64,000 nt of DNA from UBA11855 sp964591705 (GCA_964591705.1 CAZQCX010000003.1:1-64000); one strand, 5' to 3'; positions 53,483 through 63,004 are shown, numbered from the stretch's first letter. Numbers and translations: made by a program. The notes: generated from the sequence alone by a model not told the origin.

Positions 53483-55135
53483 TCATTGTTTCTGGACCAT
53501 TCGATCTCTGATTTCCGCCAGCATCTCATCAAGTCTTTTTTCGTCTAAGTCAACCTTCTTGAACAATGGTTTCGCTTTTCCTATTCTATGACCAGGCTTC
53601 AGTCGTAGAATCGAGTCATCCCAGCTAATACTCTCAACCTTTCCTGGAAGATTAAGTGTCCCCAATATCTCCTTCGCAGTGCCAGGCATGAAAGGCGCTG
53701 ATACAACCGCAAGCGCCTTCACGATTTGGACTGCTATATAGAGGATCGTTGCGGTCTTTTCTTTGTCAATTCTGAGCAGGTTCCAAGGTTCCTTCTCATT
53801 CAGGTACTGGTTTCCGCGTCTGGCAAGGCTAATCAACATGTGAGCAGCAGACTGCAACTTGGATTGTTCCAAATCCCCAGCAATCGCTTCAACTTCTCTC
53901 CTAATCGCTTGGAGCATCATCTCGTCGTCATCTTCAAGTTTCGATGGGGTCGGAATCACACCGCCAAATTTTGAATCTATGAAGGTCAGAGTTCTATGAA
54001 TGAAATTGCCATATGTATCGTTGAGATCCGCGTTAATCCTGTCAATGAAAAAGTGCCAAGAAAAGTTCGTATCCTTTGATTCGGGTCGCGTGGTAATCAA
54101 GAAGAAGCGCCAATAATCCACAGGAAAAATCTCCAGTGCCTCATCGATCCAGATTCCGATTCTTTGGCTTTTGCTAGCCTTCTCACCTTTAAACTGCAAA
54201 AACTCGGTCGCCGAAACATTCCAAGGGAGATTGTAGTCTTCGCCTGAGGCAAGCAACAAAGCGGGAAGCATTATTGTGTGAAAGGGTATGTTATCTTTTC
54301 CAATGAAGTAAAGCGTTCGAGCATCTTTGTTGAACCAGTATTCCCGCCATCTATCAGGTTCACCTTCAAGCCTGCAGGCTTCGATTGTGGCCGAAACATA
54401 GCCCAAAACGGCCTCCACCCAAACGTAGATAGTCTTGCCTTCAGCCCCTGGAAATGGCGCAGGAATCCCCCATTCAACGTCACGTGTCACAGCTCGAGGC
54501 TTCAGCCCCTCCTCAATCCAGTTGAGACTGAAGTTCCTGGCGTTAGCAGACAGCTGCCTGTTCTCCTTCACATACTTGCCTAGTCTTCCGCCAAGTTTTG
54601 ACAAGTCAATATACCAATGCCGTGTGGTTTTGACAACCGGGGGACTGTTGCAGACAACACAATACGGCTCAACCAATGATGTTGTTTCAAGAAGCCTCCC
54701 GCATCGATCACACTGGTCGCCGCGTGCGCGTTCGCACCCGCAGAACGGGCACTTGCCTTCTACAAACCTGTCAGGAAGGAAACGTTCGTCGTGCTCACAA
54801 TAGAGCATTTGTGTCTCTTGGCTGAAGATATACCCATTCCTGTAGATTTTCATCAATATTTGTTGAACAAATTCTTTGTGAACTGGACTTTCGGTCCGCG
54901 TATAGTTGTCGAAACTTGCGTCCCACTTCCTGAACAAATCAGTTACACGGGTATGGTTTCGGTCAGTCAACTCCTTTGGTGTAATTCCTTCCTTCATCGC
55001 CTCAATTTCGATGGGTGTGCCATGTTCGTCCGAACCACTAACCATCAGAACATCGTCACCTTTGAGCCGGTAATACCGTGCACAGACATCTGCGGACAAG
55101 ACTGAACCAACCAAATTGCCCAAGTGCGGCGTCAC
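53483..55135 (-). CDS. metG: Methionyl-tRNA synthetase (5' end problematic)
   Basis: At least 550 residues. HIGH-equivalent PHLGNLVGS, KMSKS-equivalent KASKS, and four Cys pairs of the zinc knuckle (CEHD, CPFC, CDRC). The anticodon domain is typical. GTG 55135 is the first ordinary start, but the frame upstream reads GKVLVTSAWPYINV, the normal MetRS beginning. That region has no ATG, GTG or TTG. Either an ACG start or a one-base frameshift from GTG 55185 is needed. Confidence 0.9.
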   Translation of the reverse strand: MTPHLGNLVGSVLSADVCARYYRLKGDDVLMVSGSDEHGTPIEIEAMKEGITPKELTDRNHTRVTDLFRKWDASFDNYTRTESPVHKEFVQQILMKIYRNGYIFSQETQMLYCEHDERFLPDRFVEGKCPFCGCERARGDQCDRCGRLLETTSLVEPYCVVCNSPPVVKTTRHWYIDLSKLGGRLGKYVKENRQLSANARNFSLNWIEEGLKPRAVTRDVEWGIPAPFPGAEGKTIYVWVEAVLGYVSATIEACRLEGEPDRWREYWFNKDARTLYFIGKDNIPFHTIMLPALLLASGEDYNLPWNVSATEFLQFKGEKASKSQRIGIWIDEALEIFPVDYWRFFLITTRPESKDTNFSWHFFIDRINADLNDTYGNFIHRTLTFIDSKFGGVIPTPSKLEDDDEMMLQAIRREVEAIAGDLEQSKLQSAAHMLISLARRGNQYLNEKEPWNLLRIDKEKTATILYIAVQIVKALAVVSAPFMPGTAKEILGTLNLPGKVESISWDDSILRLKPGHRIGKAKPLFKKVDLDEKRLDEMLAEIRDRMVQKQ

Positions 55136-55185
55136 ATTGATGTATGGCCACGCTGACGTAACAAGGACTTTTCCCGTTCTGACAC
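55136..55185 (-). other. Unannotated N-terminal coding part of metG
   Basis: In frame with metG: ACG (55175-55177), GGA, AAA, GTC, CTT, GTT, ACG, TCA, GCG, TGG, CCA, TAC, ATC, AAT. gcggag lies nine bases before ACG. One extra A in the run of four A's near 55170 would instead join GTG 55185 (MSEREKVLV). Confidence 0.6.
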
Positions 55186-55400
55186 GCTCCGCAAGTTGTT
55201 ATCCTGACGCGATAAGGAATGTTGTCTCTGTTACTTAATCATGTCGACTGTAAAGGGACAGCTGCATGGACATCTCTTACGTGCGGTATGTTGCAGGTTA
55301 GCTACCTGTTGAGCGAAAAGCCGTTTCTGAAGGCTTGAACAAGGAGTGATAATCCTTCTGACGCGGCAACCTAGTGCCGCATCTTCTGGAAAGATAGTTC

Positions 55401-55937
55401 TCACTCGGATCGTACAACGACTGTTCCTGAAAGATAGTTGAAGATACGCTGACGTTTCCTTGAGAACAAGACCCAGCCCAGCAAGACATCGATCAGCAAG
55501 ACAAAGGCTTTTCCCACGCTCTGCACGGCTGACTGCACCATGTTTAGCGATGAACCATCTAGTCTCGTCACCTTCAGTCTCATTATCATCTTCCCAAAAG
55601 ACCGTCCGTAGGTACATTCCATGATCATCCAGTAAAAGAATTGGAAAATCTCAGACAAACCAAGATTGAAGAGCGGCATCCAAGTGGGCCAACCCTGCAC
55701 CAGATTGAACGATGTGCCTATGCCTCCAAACCCCACGGCTAGAGTACGTATCATCCACGCAATAGCTCCGATGATAACGACATCTATCAGCCAAGCTACG
55801 AAACGTTCCCACCATAATGCCAACTTGAATCCCACCGCAACAGCTCTTTCCTCAATCTTCACGGTCGAGATTCCACACTTGGGACAATACATTGCTCCTC
55901 CTAAAAGCTCATGACCGCAATTCTTGCAATATACCAT
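55401..55937 (-). CDS. Zinc-ribbon/RDD membrane protein
   Basis: 178 residues from ATG 55937 (VYCKNCGHEL...YCPKCG). The N-terminal zinc ribbon is followed by an RDD domain: RFVAWLIDVVIIGAIAW, GRSFGKMIMRLKV and a C-terminal basic RKRQRIFNYL. About three TM helices. Likely membrane transport or sensing; function unknown. An upstream ATG at 56009 would add 24 residues. Confidence 0.75.
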   Translation of the reverse strand: MVYCKNCGHELLGGAMYCPKCGISTVKIEERAVAVGFKLALWWERFVAWLIDVVIIGAIAWMIRTLAVGFGGIGTSFNLVQGWPTWMPLFNLGLSEIFQFFYWMIMECTYGRSFGKMIMRLKVTRLDGSSLNMVQSAVQSVGKAFVLLIDVLLGWVLFSRKRQRIFNYLSGTVVVRSE

Positions 55938-56009
55938 CTCTGGTCTCCCTCTGCGAGACATATTCAGATGTGCAGATATATCTCTTATCGCCCTGAATAC
56001 GGAAACCAC

Positions 56010-56371
56010 GACAGGTAGGGTCGTCTTTGCTTTTATCCTCAGTGGGGGTGTTGGGCATGAATCGACGAAGATGAGATTGATGCATGGAGAAATCCCAAGT
56101 AACGGGAATTGAGAGCAATTATTCGATGTATCTTATCTTGAGCGGGTGCGGGCATCGCAGGTCGTATAGACTTTAATCAAACGGGTTTAACGGGCTTTTC
56201 GAACGATGCCGCCCCTTCAATCCGAAAACTACCTTGTGCAAAGCAGCTTCAATGTTACACTTAGGACAGTAATGAGCTTATTCAAATGGAGGCCAACTAC
56301 GAACAAGGCATTCATAATTGAGCAAGCGTGACCTAAACACTTAAGAAAAACCTCTTCGGAAGTAAAACTGG
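56010..56371. other. Intergenic region with a zinc-ribbon-like relic
   Basis: Minus strand 56173-56280 encodes HYCPKCNIEAAL and further codons without a start; it resembles the ribbon of the neighbouring RDD protein and may be a fragment of a lost paralogue. A TATA-like cacttaagaa near 56338-56347 serves the next gene. Confidence 0.35.
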
Positions 56372-56620
56372 GTGAAGTTCTTGACAGAAGAAAGGAAATT
56401 CACTTTAGAGGAACTATCAAAGAACAACGGCAAAGATGGAAAGCCAGCTTACATAGCTATCCGAGGAAAAGTGTACGATATTTCCAAAAGCGCCCTCTGG
56501 ATTGAAGGTGACCATATGGGGGTACACCAGGCTGGAAACGACCTCACAAGTGAAATGGAGCTTGCTCCGCACGCTGAAGACGTAATCAAGCGGGCTGTGC
56601 TTGTGGGTATATTAGTTTAG
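56372..56620 (+). CDS. Cytochrome b5-like heme-binding domain protein
   Basis: 82 residues, GTG start 29 bases after a TATA-like box (leaderless). FTLEELSKNNGKDGKPAYIAIRGKVYDIS and HQAGNDLT; His52 and His67 (APHAED) are possible axial ligands. No TM segment. A soluble small electron carrier or steroid/heme binder is typical. Confidence 0.8.
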   Translation: MKFLTEERKFTLEELSKNNGKDGKPAYIAIRGKVYDISKSALWIEGDHMGVHQAGNDLTSEMELAPHAEDVIKRAVLVGILV

Positions 56621-56924
56621 TGCGGTAGGAGTCCGCTGGCTTCGTAGTGAGACTAAGTAAGGATATTGCTCTAACTGTCCAATGTTTTCAGTTTCGAAGC
56701 CAGTACCTCAGGTAAGATCCGTGGCTACCTCCTTAATGAAGCTGATTCTCATAGGCTGATAGAAAAGATAGGTATTCTTTGCCCAGATCCACGAATCTAC
56801 CTGTCATCTGACCATTCATCTCGTATTTAACAAAGCCTTCTAGGGGTTACTGATGGACTGAAGAACCATATCAGTTAAAATATCTCCTAATCTCCAAAGA
56901 GGATTATTTCTTCTACAGCTTCGA
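56621..56924. other. Intergenic region, possible gene fragment and inverted repeat
   Basis: CTGGCTTCG near 56635 and CGAAGCCAG near 56693 are inverted repeats. A plus-strand frame without a start (about 56672-56830; SFEASTSGKIRGYLLNEADSHRLIEKIGILCPDPRIY) looks protein-like and may be a gene fragment. Confidence 0.35.
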
Positions 56925-57389
56925 CTATTGTACGAAGTATTGTTCAGTTGTTTTTCCAATGGCTCTGTCTTTAAGCCTTTGCGTAGCTCGTGAGTCAAAA
57001 TTCATGACATAGACCTTATCGCGTGCAAAGTGGTTCCTAAATTCGTTTGTAAAGTACCTAATGCTTCTCGATTTGGCTTGGTTGAGAGGGTTCAGGACCA
57101 TTTCAGCTTTTGGGAGCATCGTTAGTGTGCAGAGCTGAGAGGGAAACGCAGCCTTGGCTAATCCTTTCAGAATGTGCTTTAGACGCTTTACAAGATATGC
57201 CTCGAGTATTCTCAGGTGGGCTTCTTTGGGGGGTTTCCCATGATGTTTGGCGGATGTAGAGGCTCGTCTAAAACTGTCTGGGCAAGAGTCAAATCGGTCT
57301 TTCTGAAGGTTTCTAGAGCTTCGCGGCTCTTCATTGCTCACTTCAACGGGGGTCATGACTCCCTCTTTTGCGAATTTTGGAACATGCAT
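56925..57389 (-). CDS. Hypothetical protein
   Basis: 154 residues from ATG 57389, which lies 28 bases after TATA-like ttttaaagg at 57413-57421; that distance is a good fit for a leaderless start. The N-terminal third is charged and low complexity. The C-terminal part (KSRSIRYFTNEFRNHFARDKVYVMNFDSRATQRLKDRAIGKT) looks folded. I recognise no family. Confidence 0.45.
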   Translation of the reverse strand: MHVPKFAKEGVMTPVEVSNEEPRSSRNLQKDRFDSCPDSFRRASTSAKHHGKPPKEAHLRILEAYLVKRLKHILKGLAKAAFPSQLCTLTMLPKAEMVLNPLNQAKSRSIRYFTNEFRNHFARDKVYVMNFDSRATQRLKDRAIGKTTEQYFVQ

Positions 57390-57550
57390 GCACGTTTATC
57401 TCGCCAAAGGTACCTTTTAAAGAGAAGAAATGCTAACAATATGAAAGTAAAGCTGGCTTTAAATAACGTGCGTCTGTCTCGGAGTAACGAACGCTATACC
57501 TGAATTTGGCTAAGCGGGCGCTAAGATCAATATCCAAGCAGTACAGTGTT

Positions 57551-57558
57551 TTTAAATA
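57551..57558 (+). promoter_or_regulatory. TATA box of the slipin gene
   Basis: tttaaata, 25 bases before ATG 57579, so the ATG at the expected transcription start is the likely leaderless initiation site. Confidence 0.55.
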
Positions 57559-57578
57559 CAGAATTGGGCTATATCATA

Positions 57579-58385
57579 ATGGTGGCCTTGTTGTTAGAAA
57601 CTATCACCGCAGTTCTATTAGTTCTGCTCGTCTTGGTTCCACTTTTGGCTGCGTCAATTAAAATAGTGCGAGAGTACGAAAGAGGGATACTTTTCAGGCT
57701 TGGTCGTCTTGTAGGCGCCAAGGGTCCAGGGTTGTTTTTCATAATTCCAGGATTCGACAGGATACGAGTAATTGATTTGAGAACAGTCACGTACGACGCA
57801 CGTCTGATAAAGGTTATTACAAAAGACAACATACGCTGCGACGTAGACTCGTTTGTCTACTACCGCGTGGTCGACCCAGTCAAAGCAGTCATGGAAGTTG
57901 AGGACTACGTTCGCGCGACTCAGAACCTGTCCAAAACCGTGCTGCGAGACATCTTGGGTCACGCGGAACTTGATGATCTGTTGACGAAAACTCCGGAACT
58001 CACGAAACAGATTCAGCAAGAGCTAGACGAAATCACAGATCCTTGGGGAATAAAAGTTGGCTCGGTCGTCATCAGCGACGTCATACTCCCAGCGGACATG
58101 CAAAGGGCTATCGCGAAGCAAGCGGAGGCTGAGAGGGAGAGACGATCAAGAATCATAGTGGCTGAGGGAGAGTTCATGGCGGCGGAGAAAATGTCTGAAG
58201 CTGCGGAACTTTATGCGAAGAATCCGATGGCGCTCAAACTGCGAGAACTTCAGACCTTGGCCGAAATCTCGCGGGAGAAGAACCTCGTTGTAGTCACTTC
58301 AACCACTGATGCTGGCGAGTTGGGAAACATTGCTGCTATGACTCAGGCTCTGAAAGGAAACAAAGAACAAGCCACGACCGGATAA
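57579..58385 (+). CDS. Slipin/stomatin-family SPFH protein
   Basis: 268 residues from ATG 57579; the frame opens at 57546 inside the promoter. TM helix at the N-terminus, then VREYERGILFRLGRLVGAKGPGLFFIIPG and the SPFH domain, then a helical coil with AIAKQAEAERERRSRIIVAEGE. Forms membrane scaffolds. The NfeD-like gene follows after three bases, the usual pairing. Confidence 0.9.
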   Translation: MVALLLETITAVLLVLLVLVPLLAASIKIVREYERGILFRLGRLVGAKGPGLFFIIPGFDRIRVIDLRTVTYDARLIKVITKDNIRCDVDSFVYYRVVDPVKAVMEVEDYVRATQNLSKTVLRDILGHAELDDLLTKTPELTKQIQQELDEITDPWGIKVGSVVISDVILPADMQRAIAKQAEAERERRSRIIVAEGEFMAAEKMSEAAELYAKNPMALKLRELQTLAEISREKNLVVVTSTTDAGELGNIAAMTQALKGNKEQATTG

Positions 58386-58387
58386 CC

Positions 58388-58783
58388 TTGAAACAGGCTT
58401 TGCAAACTTTTTTTCTTCTCGTTCCAGCATTGACCAGTTATTCATTTCTTAATAGCTGGAGGTCTCTGCAGTTGCTTCTTCCTTTAGGAACTTGGTTTTT
58501 CTTGCTTGTTGTTGCTGCCTTAATCGCTTTTCTTGGGGGTTTTTTGATTTTGGTTCTCTTCAAAGTGCTTGAATCTGCGAAGAAGAGAACCACTGTTCTT
58601 GAATTTGCTGGGCACGTTGCTGTAGCCGTAGATGAGTTTGGTCTTGGCAAAATGGGGTTTGTTCGGTTTCACGGAGAACATTGGAAAGCAACTTCAAAAA
58701 GCGCCATTATTCCTGGACAGAAGGTCAAGATAATTTCTCGTGAAGGGTTGACTCTTATCGTTGAACCGGTGAAGGACTTTTAG
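58388..58783 (+). CDS. NfeD-like membrane protein (short form)
   Basis: 131 residues, TTG start. One or two N-terminal TM helices (LLLPLGTWFFLLVVAALIAFLGGFLILVLF), then a C-terminal OB-like NfeD domain (GHVAVAVDEFGLGKMGFVRFHGEHWKATS). Lacks the ClpP-like protease domain of long NfeD. Partners with the slipin. Confidence 0.8.
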   Translation: MKQALQTFFLLVPALTSYSFLNSWRSLQLLLPLGTWFFLLVVAALIAFLGGFLILVLFKVLESAKKRTTVLEFAGHVAVAVDEFGLGKMGFVRFHGEHWKATSKSAIIPGQKVKIISREGLTLIVEPVKDF

Positions 58784-58920
58784 CTAGATTTCTGGTGAAT
58801 TACTTTTTCGATTTCAGATGGTCGAGAGCATCAATGATCGCCGACAGCGCGCTTGTCTCAACAATCATTGCGGATATTAACTTCGAACTTCGCAAAAAGG
58901 AGTGGCTGTCCTATTGTCAG

Positions 58921-60987
58921 TTAGTCTTGGCGTTTCAAGTTTTCCTCAGTAACCATGCCCCTGCTGTAGGGTACAAACTCTCTTATCTGCTCAATCGACG
59001 TCCTTACAACCTTTTCTCGTTTTTCCTTCGACGCCCTCAAGCCCAAAACCAGCAGCACTTTTTTCAGTAACTGCTTTCCAGTAGAAGCCCCGGGTTTTAG
59101 GGTGACATAAGTTTTTGTCCTAGCTCGTACGGCGTTAACCGGACCTCCCACAAACTCAAGATCGTCATCCTCAACGACGCCAATAGCCAAAATCAGCGGG
59201 ACACCCCGCAGCCAACTTCTTTTTCCAACAACTGCAAACGACCCGTGAGGCACATACTCGCCAGGAGGGCCCCTCTTGCTTAACTGCTCAGGCTTAACGC
59301 AGAACACATCCAATGTAGCCAATCCTTCCCGCCAACCTCTGCTGAAAGCTGCTGCAAACTCTGCAGCCTCATGCAGCGTCTGCTCGGAGGGCGTCTTACC
59401 TTCTACCTTGACCACTGCGAAAGGCGCCCCTGTGATTTCAGCATGAAAAACTACGTCGTCTCCCTTCGCATACTTCTTAACAAGAACCTCATTGCTAACC
59501 GAATCTTTTCCTGCAACTACTAACAAACCCTCCGACGACCTGAACCAGCGGAACCTTTCATACCACTCTTTCTGTTTGACCTTGTGCTTGGACAACTCGG
59601 CTATGACCTCAGCAGGCTCTACTGTCTCTGCGTTCTCCGTTTCTCGGATGAGGCGAGTGGTTTCAACAAGTTTCGTTTGCGACACCTCAAAAGCCGCTGC
59701 AACACCAGTCGCTTTCTGCCTCAACTTCTTGCTCCGATCATAAAACGAAGCTGCGTTCTCAAACAAACTCTGCCGCAGACCTAAGCCAAAGGAAATTCCA
59801 TGCAATCTTACCCTAATCGCTAAATTTCGCGCATCAAAAGACTCCAGTAACAATCCATCTTCGCCACTCCAGAGTTTCGCAGTAAATATGTCCTTGGCAA
59901 CTGCGTTCCACTCCTTTCCATTTTCCTTTCCTCTTAAAAAAGCATTCAGCAACTGTTGCAGCTGAGTTGAATAAGCATATATGGTATCCCCAATGGTTTT
60001 CTCGAGCTCTGCTTTTACCAGTGCTTCCTTCAGCGATTTATCCTGTTCAGCAATTATCCGTTTCAGTTTCTCTACCTCTTTGTGAAGCTCCACAAGTTTG
60101 CCGTCGAGTTCTGAGGCTCTTCTATTGGCAACCAAGTGCAGGTAGTACTCGTCCAAAGCTTCATTAAACGTTCCAAATGCGAGGAAATTTTCACCTTCAT
60201 AGTGTTTGAGCGGGAAAGGAACCGCGTCTATGTGGCTTTTGCTGGGATCCAAGATTATTCGCGGTTCAAACTTGCAATCGATGATTTTTGAAAGTAAACT
60301 CCGGAGGTTACTATGAATAGACTCTTTCTCTTCTGTCGTTAGTGCATTGCACAGCTTGTTCTTTTCGACCACAGATCTAGCCAATACTTCCTCTGCGTAC
60401 ATACCGCCCACTCCTAAGGCGCGGGCTATCGTCTTGACAACTTCGGAGTTTCCACCAGCTTCGAAAATAGATTTCAACTCCTCCAAAGACACTCTAAGCG
60501 GGTTTTTGCCTATAGCCGGCGGCGGTCGATACGTTTCGCCTCTCAATATGTTACGATCGCGCATATGCTTGAACACTAGCGCTTGTAGGATTTCTCCCGT
60601 TTGGTCGACGAGTATGAGGTTGCCTTCCCCAAAGAGTTCCAAAGCAAGCATGAACTTGCTCGTTTTGCCTTCGAAATGGATATTGACTATTCTCTCGAAT
60701 TCGCATTGTTCGATGCCTCTAAGCCAAGCGTCTTTCAAGTGTTTCCTCAATGCCATGCAGAAATCAGGTGGACGCAAGGGTTTCTCAGGGACGTAAACGG
60801 TTAGGTGCAACCGTTTCCCCGCTTCAACAACAAGCAGTAAGGGCGGGGTATTCGTTCTATGTAGCTTGAATAGAAACGTTTTCGGATCCACTTGATAGAT
60901 ATTGTTAACTCTGGAATTGCTTATTTGCTGCCTAAGCTCGTGAACCACAGCTGAGACGTCAAAGCTTGTGAATTCCTTCTTCGACAA
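58921..60987 (-). CDS. Rqc2/NEMF/FbpA (NFACT) family ribosome quality-control protein
   Basis: 688 residues. NFACT-N domain at the start (FTSFDVSAVVHELR, VNNIYQVDPKTFLFKL), helix-hairpin-helix and coiled coil in the middle (about 300-370), then NFACT-R with KYRWFRSS-like YERFRWFRSSEGLLVVAGKD and PHGSFAVVGKR. Binds stalled 50S-peptidyl-tRNA and helps C-terminal Ala tailing in relatives. Archaeal function inferred. Confidence 0.9.
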   Translation of the reverse strand: MSKKEFTSFDVSAVVHELRQQISNSRVNNIYQVDPKTFLFKLHRTNTPPLLLVVEAGKRLHLTVYVPEKPLRPPDFCMALRKHLKDAWLRGIEQCEFERIVNIHFEGKTSKFMLALELFGEGNLILVDQTGEILQALVFKHMRDRNILRGETYRPPPAIGKNPLRVSLEELKSIFEAGGNSEVVKTIARALGVGGMYAEEVLARSVVEKNKLCNALTTEEKESIHSNLRSLLSKIIDCKFEPRIILDPSKSHIDAVPFPLKHYEGENFLAFGTFNEALDEYYLHLVANRRASELDGKLVELHKEVEKLKRIIAEQDKSLKEALVKAELEKTIGDTIYAYSTQLQQLLNAFLRGKENGKEWNAVAKDIFTAKLWSGEDGLLLESFDARNLAIRVRLHGISFGLGLRQSLFENAASFYDRSKKLRQKATGVAAAFEVSQTKLVETTRLIRETENAETVEPAEVIAELSKHKVKQKEWYERFRWFRSSEGLLVVAGKDSVSNEVLVKKYAKGDDVVFHAEITGAPFAVVKVEGKTPSEQTLHEAAEFAAAFSRGWREGLATLDVFCVKPEQLSKRGPPGEYVPHGSFAVVGKRSWLRGVPLILAIGVVEDDDLEFVGGPVNAVRARTKTYVTLKPGASTGKQLLKKVLLVLGLRASKEKREKVVRTSIEQIREFVPYSRGMVTEENLKRQD

Positions 60988-61160
60988 GCGAACCTCATCC
61001 TGACTTCTGAATCAATATAGCTTTTGGAGATTATAAACGATCAACATTCTTCCTCGAAGCCCAATCAGAAACCCGGATTCTCAGCCTTCTGAAAAGGGAA
61101 AGCTTTTAGATTTGGGCAACCTTTTAAGGCAGATTGAAATATACACTGCGAGGATCACAT

Positions 61161-61445
61161 TTGAAACCGCTAGCACTAATCTACTGGTTGAGGGTAATCC
61201 TAGGAATAGTGGCCGCTGCCATTAGCACTGCACTAACGCTTGCCGGAGGAGAACGTGGCATTTACACTTTCCTAAACGGCTTAACCACAGCGTTGATCGT
61301 TTACCTCATCACATTCTACATATTCAAAGCCAAGTTTATCAACAGAGTGGAGAAGCAATCGAAGGTAATGACTCAAGGAATTGGAATATTCTTCTTCACA
61401 TGGCTAGTATCGTGGGTGCTCATGTACACCATATTTCTTGGGTAA
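61161..61445 (+). CDS. Small membrane protein (three TM, EMC6-like possibility)
   Basis: 94 residues from TTG 61161; a longer frame begins at 61134. A TATA-like ttttaagg near 61120 favours the later start. About three helices: LALIYWLRVILGIVAAAIST, LTTALIVYLITFYIF, GIFFFTWLVSWVLMYTIF. I do not know the family; membrane insertion factors of EMC6 type have a similar size. Confidence 0.65.
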   Translation: MKPLALIYWLRVILGIVAAAISTALTLAGGERGIYTFLNGLTTALIVYLITFYIFKAKFINRVEKQSKVMTQGIGIFFFTWLVSWVLMYTIFLG

Positions 61446-61457
61446 CCATAGAGGAAT

Positions 61458-61919
61458 TCACTCTTCGCTTGTTCGCAGAAAGTTTGCAATGGTAGCTTGA
61501 CTTTTATCACTTCTCAGGGTCTCAAGCTTTTCTTTGTCGGTTAAATCACTTCTTTCGATGGAATTGGGAGTGCTGCGAATATCTAAACGGGCAAAAACGC
61601 GCATGCAGTCGGCCCAAGCCGAGAAATAGCCTTTGTCAAAATCCCCGTGGAGTCCATTTCTTGAATGATCCAAGAACTCCCGTCTGTAAGCATGCAAACT
61701 AACCTTGTCAGTGAGATCAAGTTTTGGGAAAAGAGCGTAATTATCTCCGTTGCCCCTGCGCGAGAGCCGCATTCCATACAACGCGCGGAAGTAACCTCGA
61801 TTCCACTCCGTCTTCTGCATCTTCTGTTTGATTCTTTCCAACTCCCGCTCAGCTTCCGCAAACTGCCTATTTGCTAGTAGTTGGAAATACCGCGTGACAA
61901 GAGCTTGTGGGACAGGCAT
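61458..61919 (-). CDS. Hypothetical helical protein, radA-linked
   Basis: 153 residues. Helical, with RYFQLLANRQFAEAERELERIKQKM at the start and a DKGYFSAWADCMRVFARLD segment. Starts two bases after the radA stop in the same direction, so it is probably cotranscribed. No catalytic motif is visible. Confidence 0.65.
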   Translation of the reverse strand: MPVPQALVTRYFQLLANRQFAEAERELERIKQKMQKTEWNRGYFRALYGMRLSRRGNGDNYALFPKLDLTDKVSLHAYRREFLDHSRNGLHGDFDKGYFSAWADCMRVFARLDIRSTPNSIERSDLTDKEKLETLRSDKSQATIANFLRTSEE

Positions 61920-61921
61920 AT

Positions 61922-62953
61922 CTAACGACCACGAGACTTGGTTGCCTTCTCTTCTTCTGAGACGTCTTCTATGCCGTTCTCTGTGACTTTAAATATTTCC
62001 TCTCCCTCGGGCAGGTACGGGCTTGAAACCAAGCGTGCAATGCGCACTGGTCCATGCGAAGCTCTGCGCAGATAGAGTCGCGTGTGGCTGGTATGCCCAA
62101 CGATGTGACCGCCAATCGGGTGAATGGCATCGCCGAAGAAAACGTCAGGTTTAGCCATAACTTGGTTAGTTACCACAGCCACTGCGTTGAAGGCTCGCGC
62201 CAGCCCTATCAGCTTGTGCATGTGCTTGTTCAGCCTCTGCTGCCTTGAAGCCAGCATCTCTCTGCCTATGTACTCGCTCCTAAAATGCGCCGTTAATGAG
62301 TCAACAATAATCAACTTGACGTTATTCGTTTTTATCACTTCATCTGCATTCTCCAGCAAGAACATCTGGTGATCTGAAGTGTACGCTTCTGCGTAGATTA
62401 TGTTCTTGACCGCTAGCCCAGGATCTAGGCCTAAATGCTTAGCCATCTGCACAATCCTCTCAAGCCTGAAAGTATTTTCGGTATCCACATACAATGCGGC
62501 ACCTTCGAGTCCTCCTCGTTCAGGAGGTAGTTGCACATTAACGCATAACTGGTGGCAAATCTGGCTCTTGCCGCTCCCATACTCACCGTAGAACTCGGTA
62601 ATGGTCTGAGTTTCCAGCCCTCCATCCAGAATCTTGTCCATGGCTTTGCTACCTGAAGACAAACGCAAAACAGTTTGTCGCATCTTGTACAGCTCATCAG
62701 CCCTCACAAAGCTGATGCCTATGGACGAGCGTGCTGCTTCGATTATCTGGAAAGCCTTCTTTTCACTGACTCCAACAGGCTCCAACTCACGGGCTGTGGC
62801 CATCGCTAGTGACTCAACAGTGTGATAACCAAGCTCGCGCAGTTTTTGTGATGTGGCTGGACCAACTCCAGGTAGATCCTCTATGAACTCATACTTCTTT
62901 CTTGATGCTTCACTCTCACTCTCCCTTCTTTCCGGTTCTTTTTCGCTTGGCAC
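61922..62953 (-). CDS. radA: DNA repair and recombination protein RadA
   Basis: About 343 residues from GTG 62953; a frame from 63004 lies in the TATA box. N-terminal HhH domain (IEDLPGVGPATSQKLRELGYHTVESLA), Walker A GEYGSGKSQ, Walker B LIIVDSLTAHFR, and the L2-type DAIHPIGGHIVGHTSHTRLYLRR. ATP-dependent strand-exchange filament. ggag lies ten bases before GTG. Confidence 0.93.
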   Translation of the reverse strand: MPSEKEPERRESESEASRKKYEFIEDLPGVGPATSQKLRELGYHTVESLAMATARELEPVGVSEKKAFQIIEAARSSIGISFVRADELYKMRQTVLRLSSGSKAMDKILDGGLETQTITEFYGEYGSGKSQICHQLCVNVQLPPERGGLEGAALYVDTENTFRLERIVQMAKHLGLDPGLAVKNIIYAEAYTSDHQMFLLENADEVIKTNNVKLIIVDSLTAHFRSEYIGREMLASRQQRLNKHMHKLIGLARAFNAVAVVTNQVMAKPDVFFGDAIHPIGGHIVGHTSHTRLYLRRASHGPVRIARLVSSPYLPEGEEIFKVTENGIEDVSEEEKATKSRGR

Positions 62954-63004
62954 ATGTATCACACTCCAGAAGAGTTGGACACGAGGAAAGATTGCACCAT
63001 GCAC

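Noticed and set aside
58795..59070. 91-codon plus ORF after NfeD
   Set aside because: Mostly antisense to the Rqc2-family gene.
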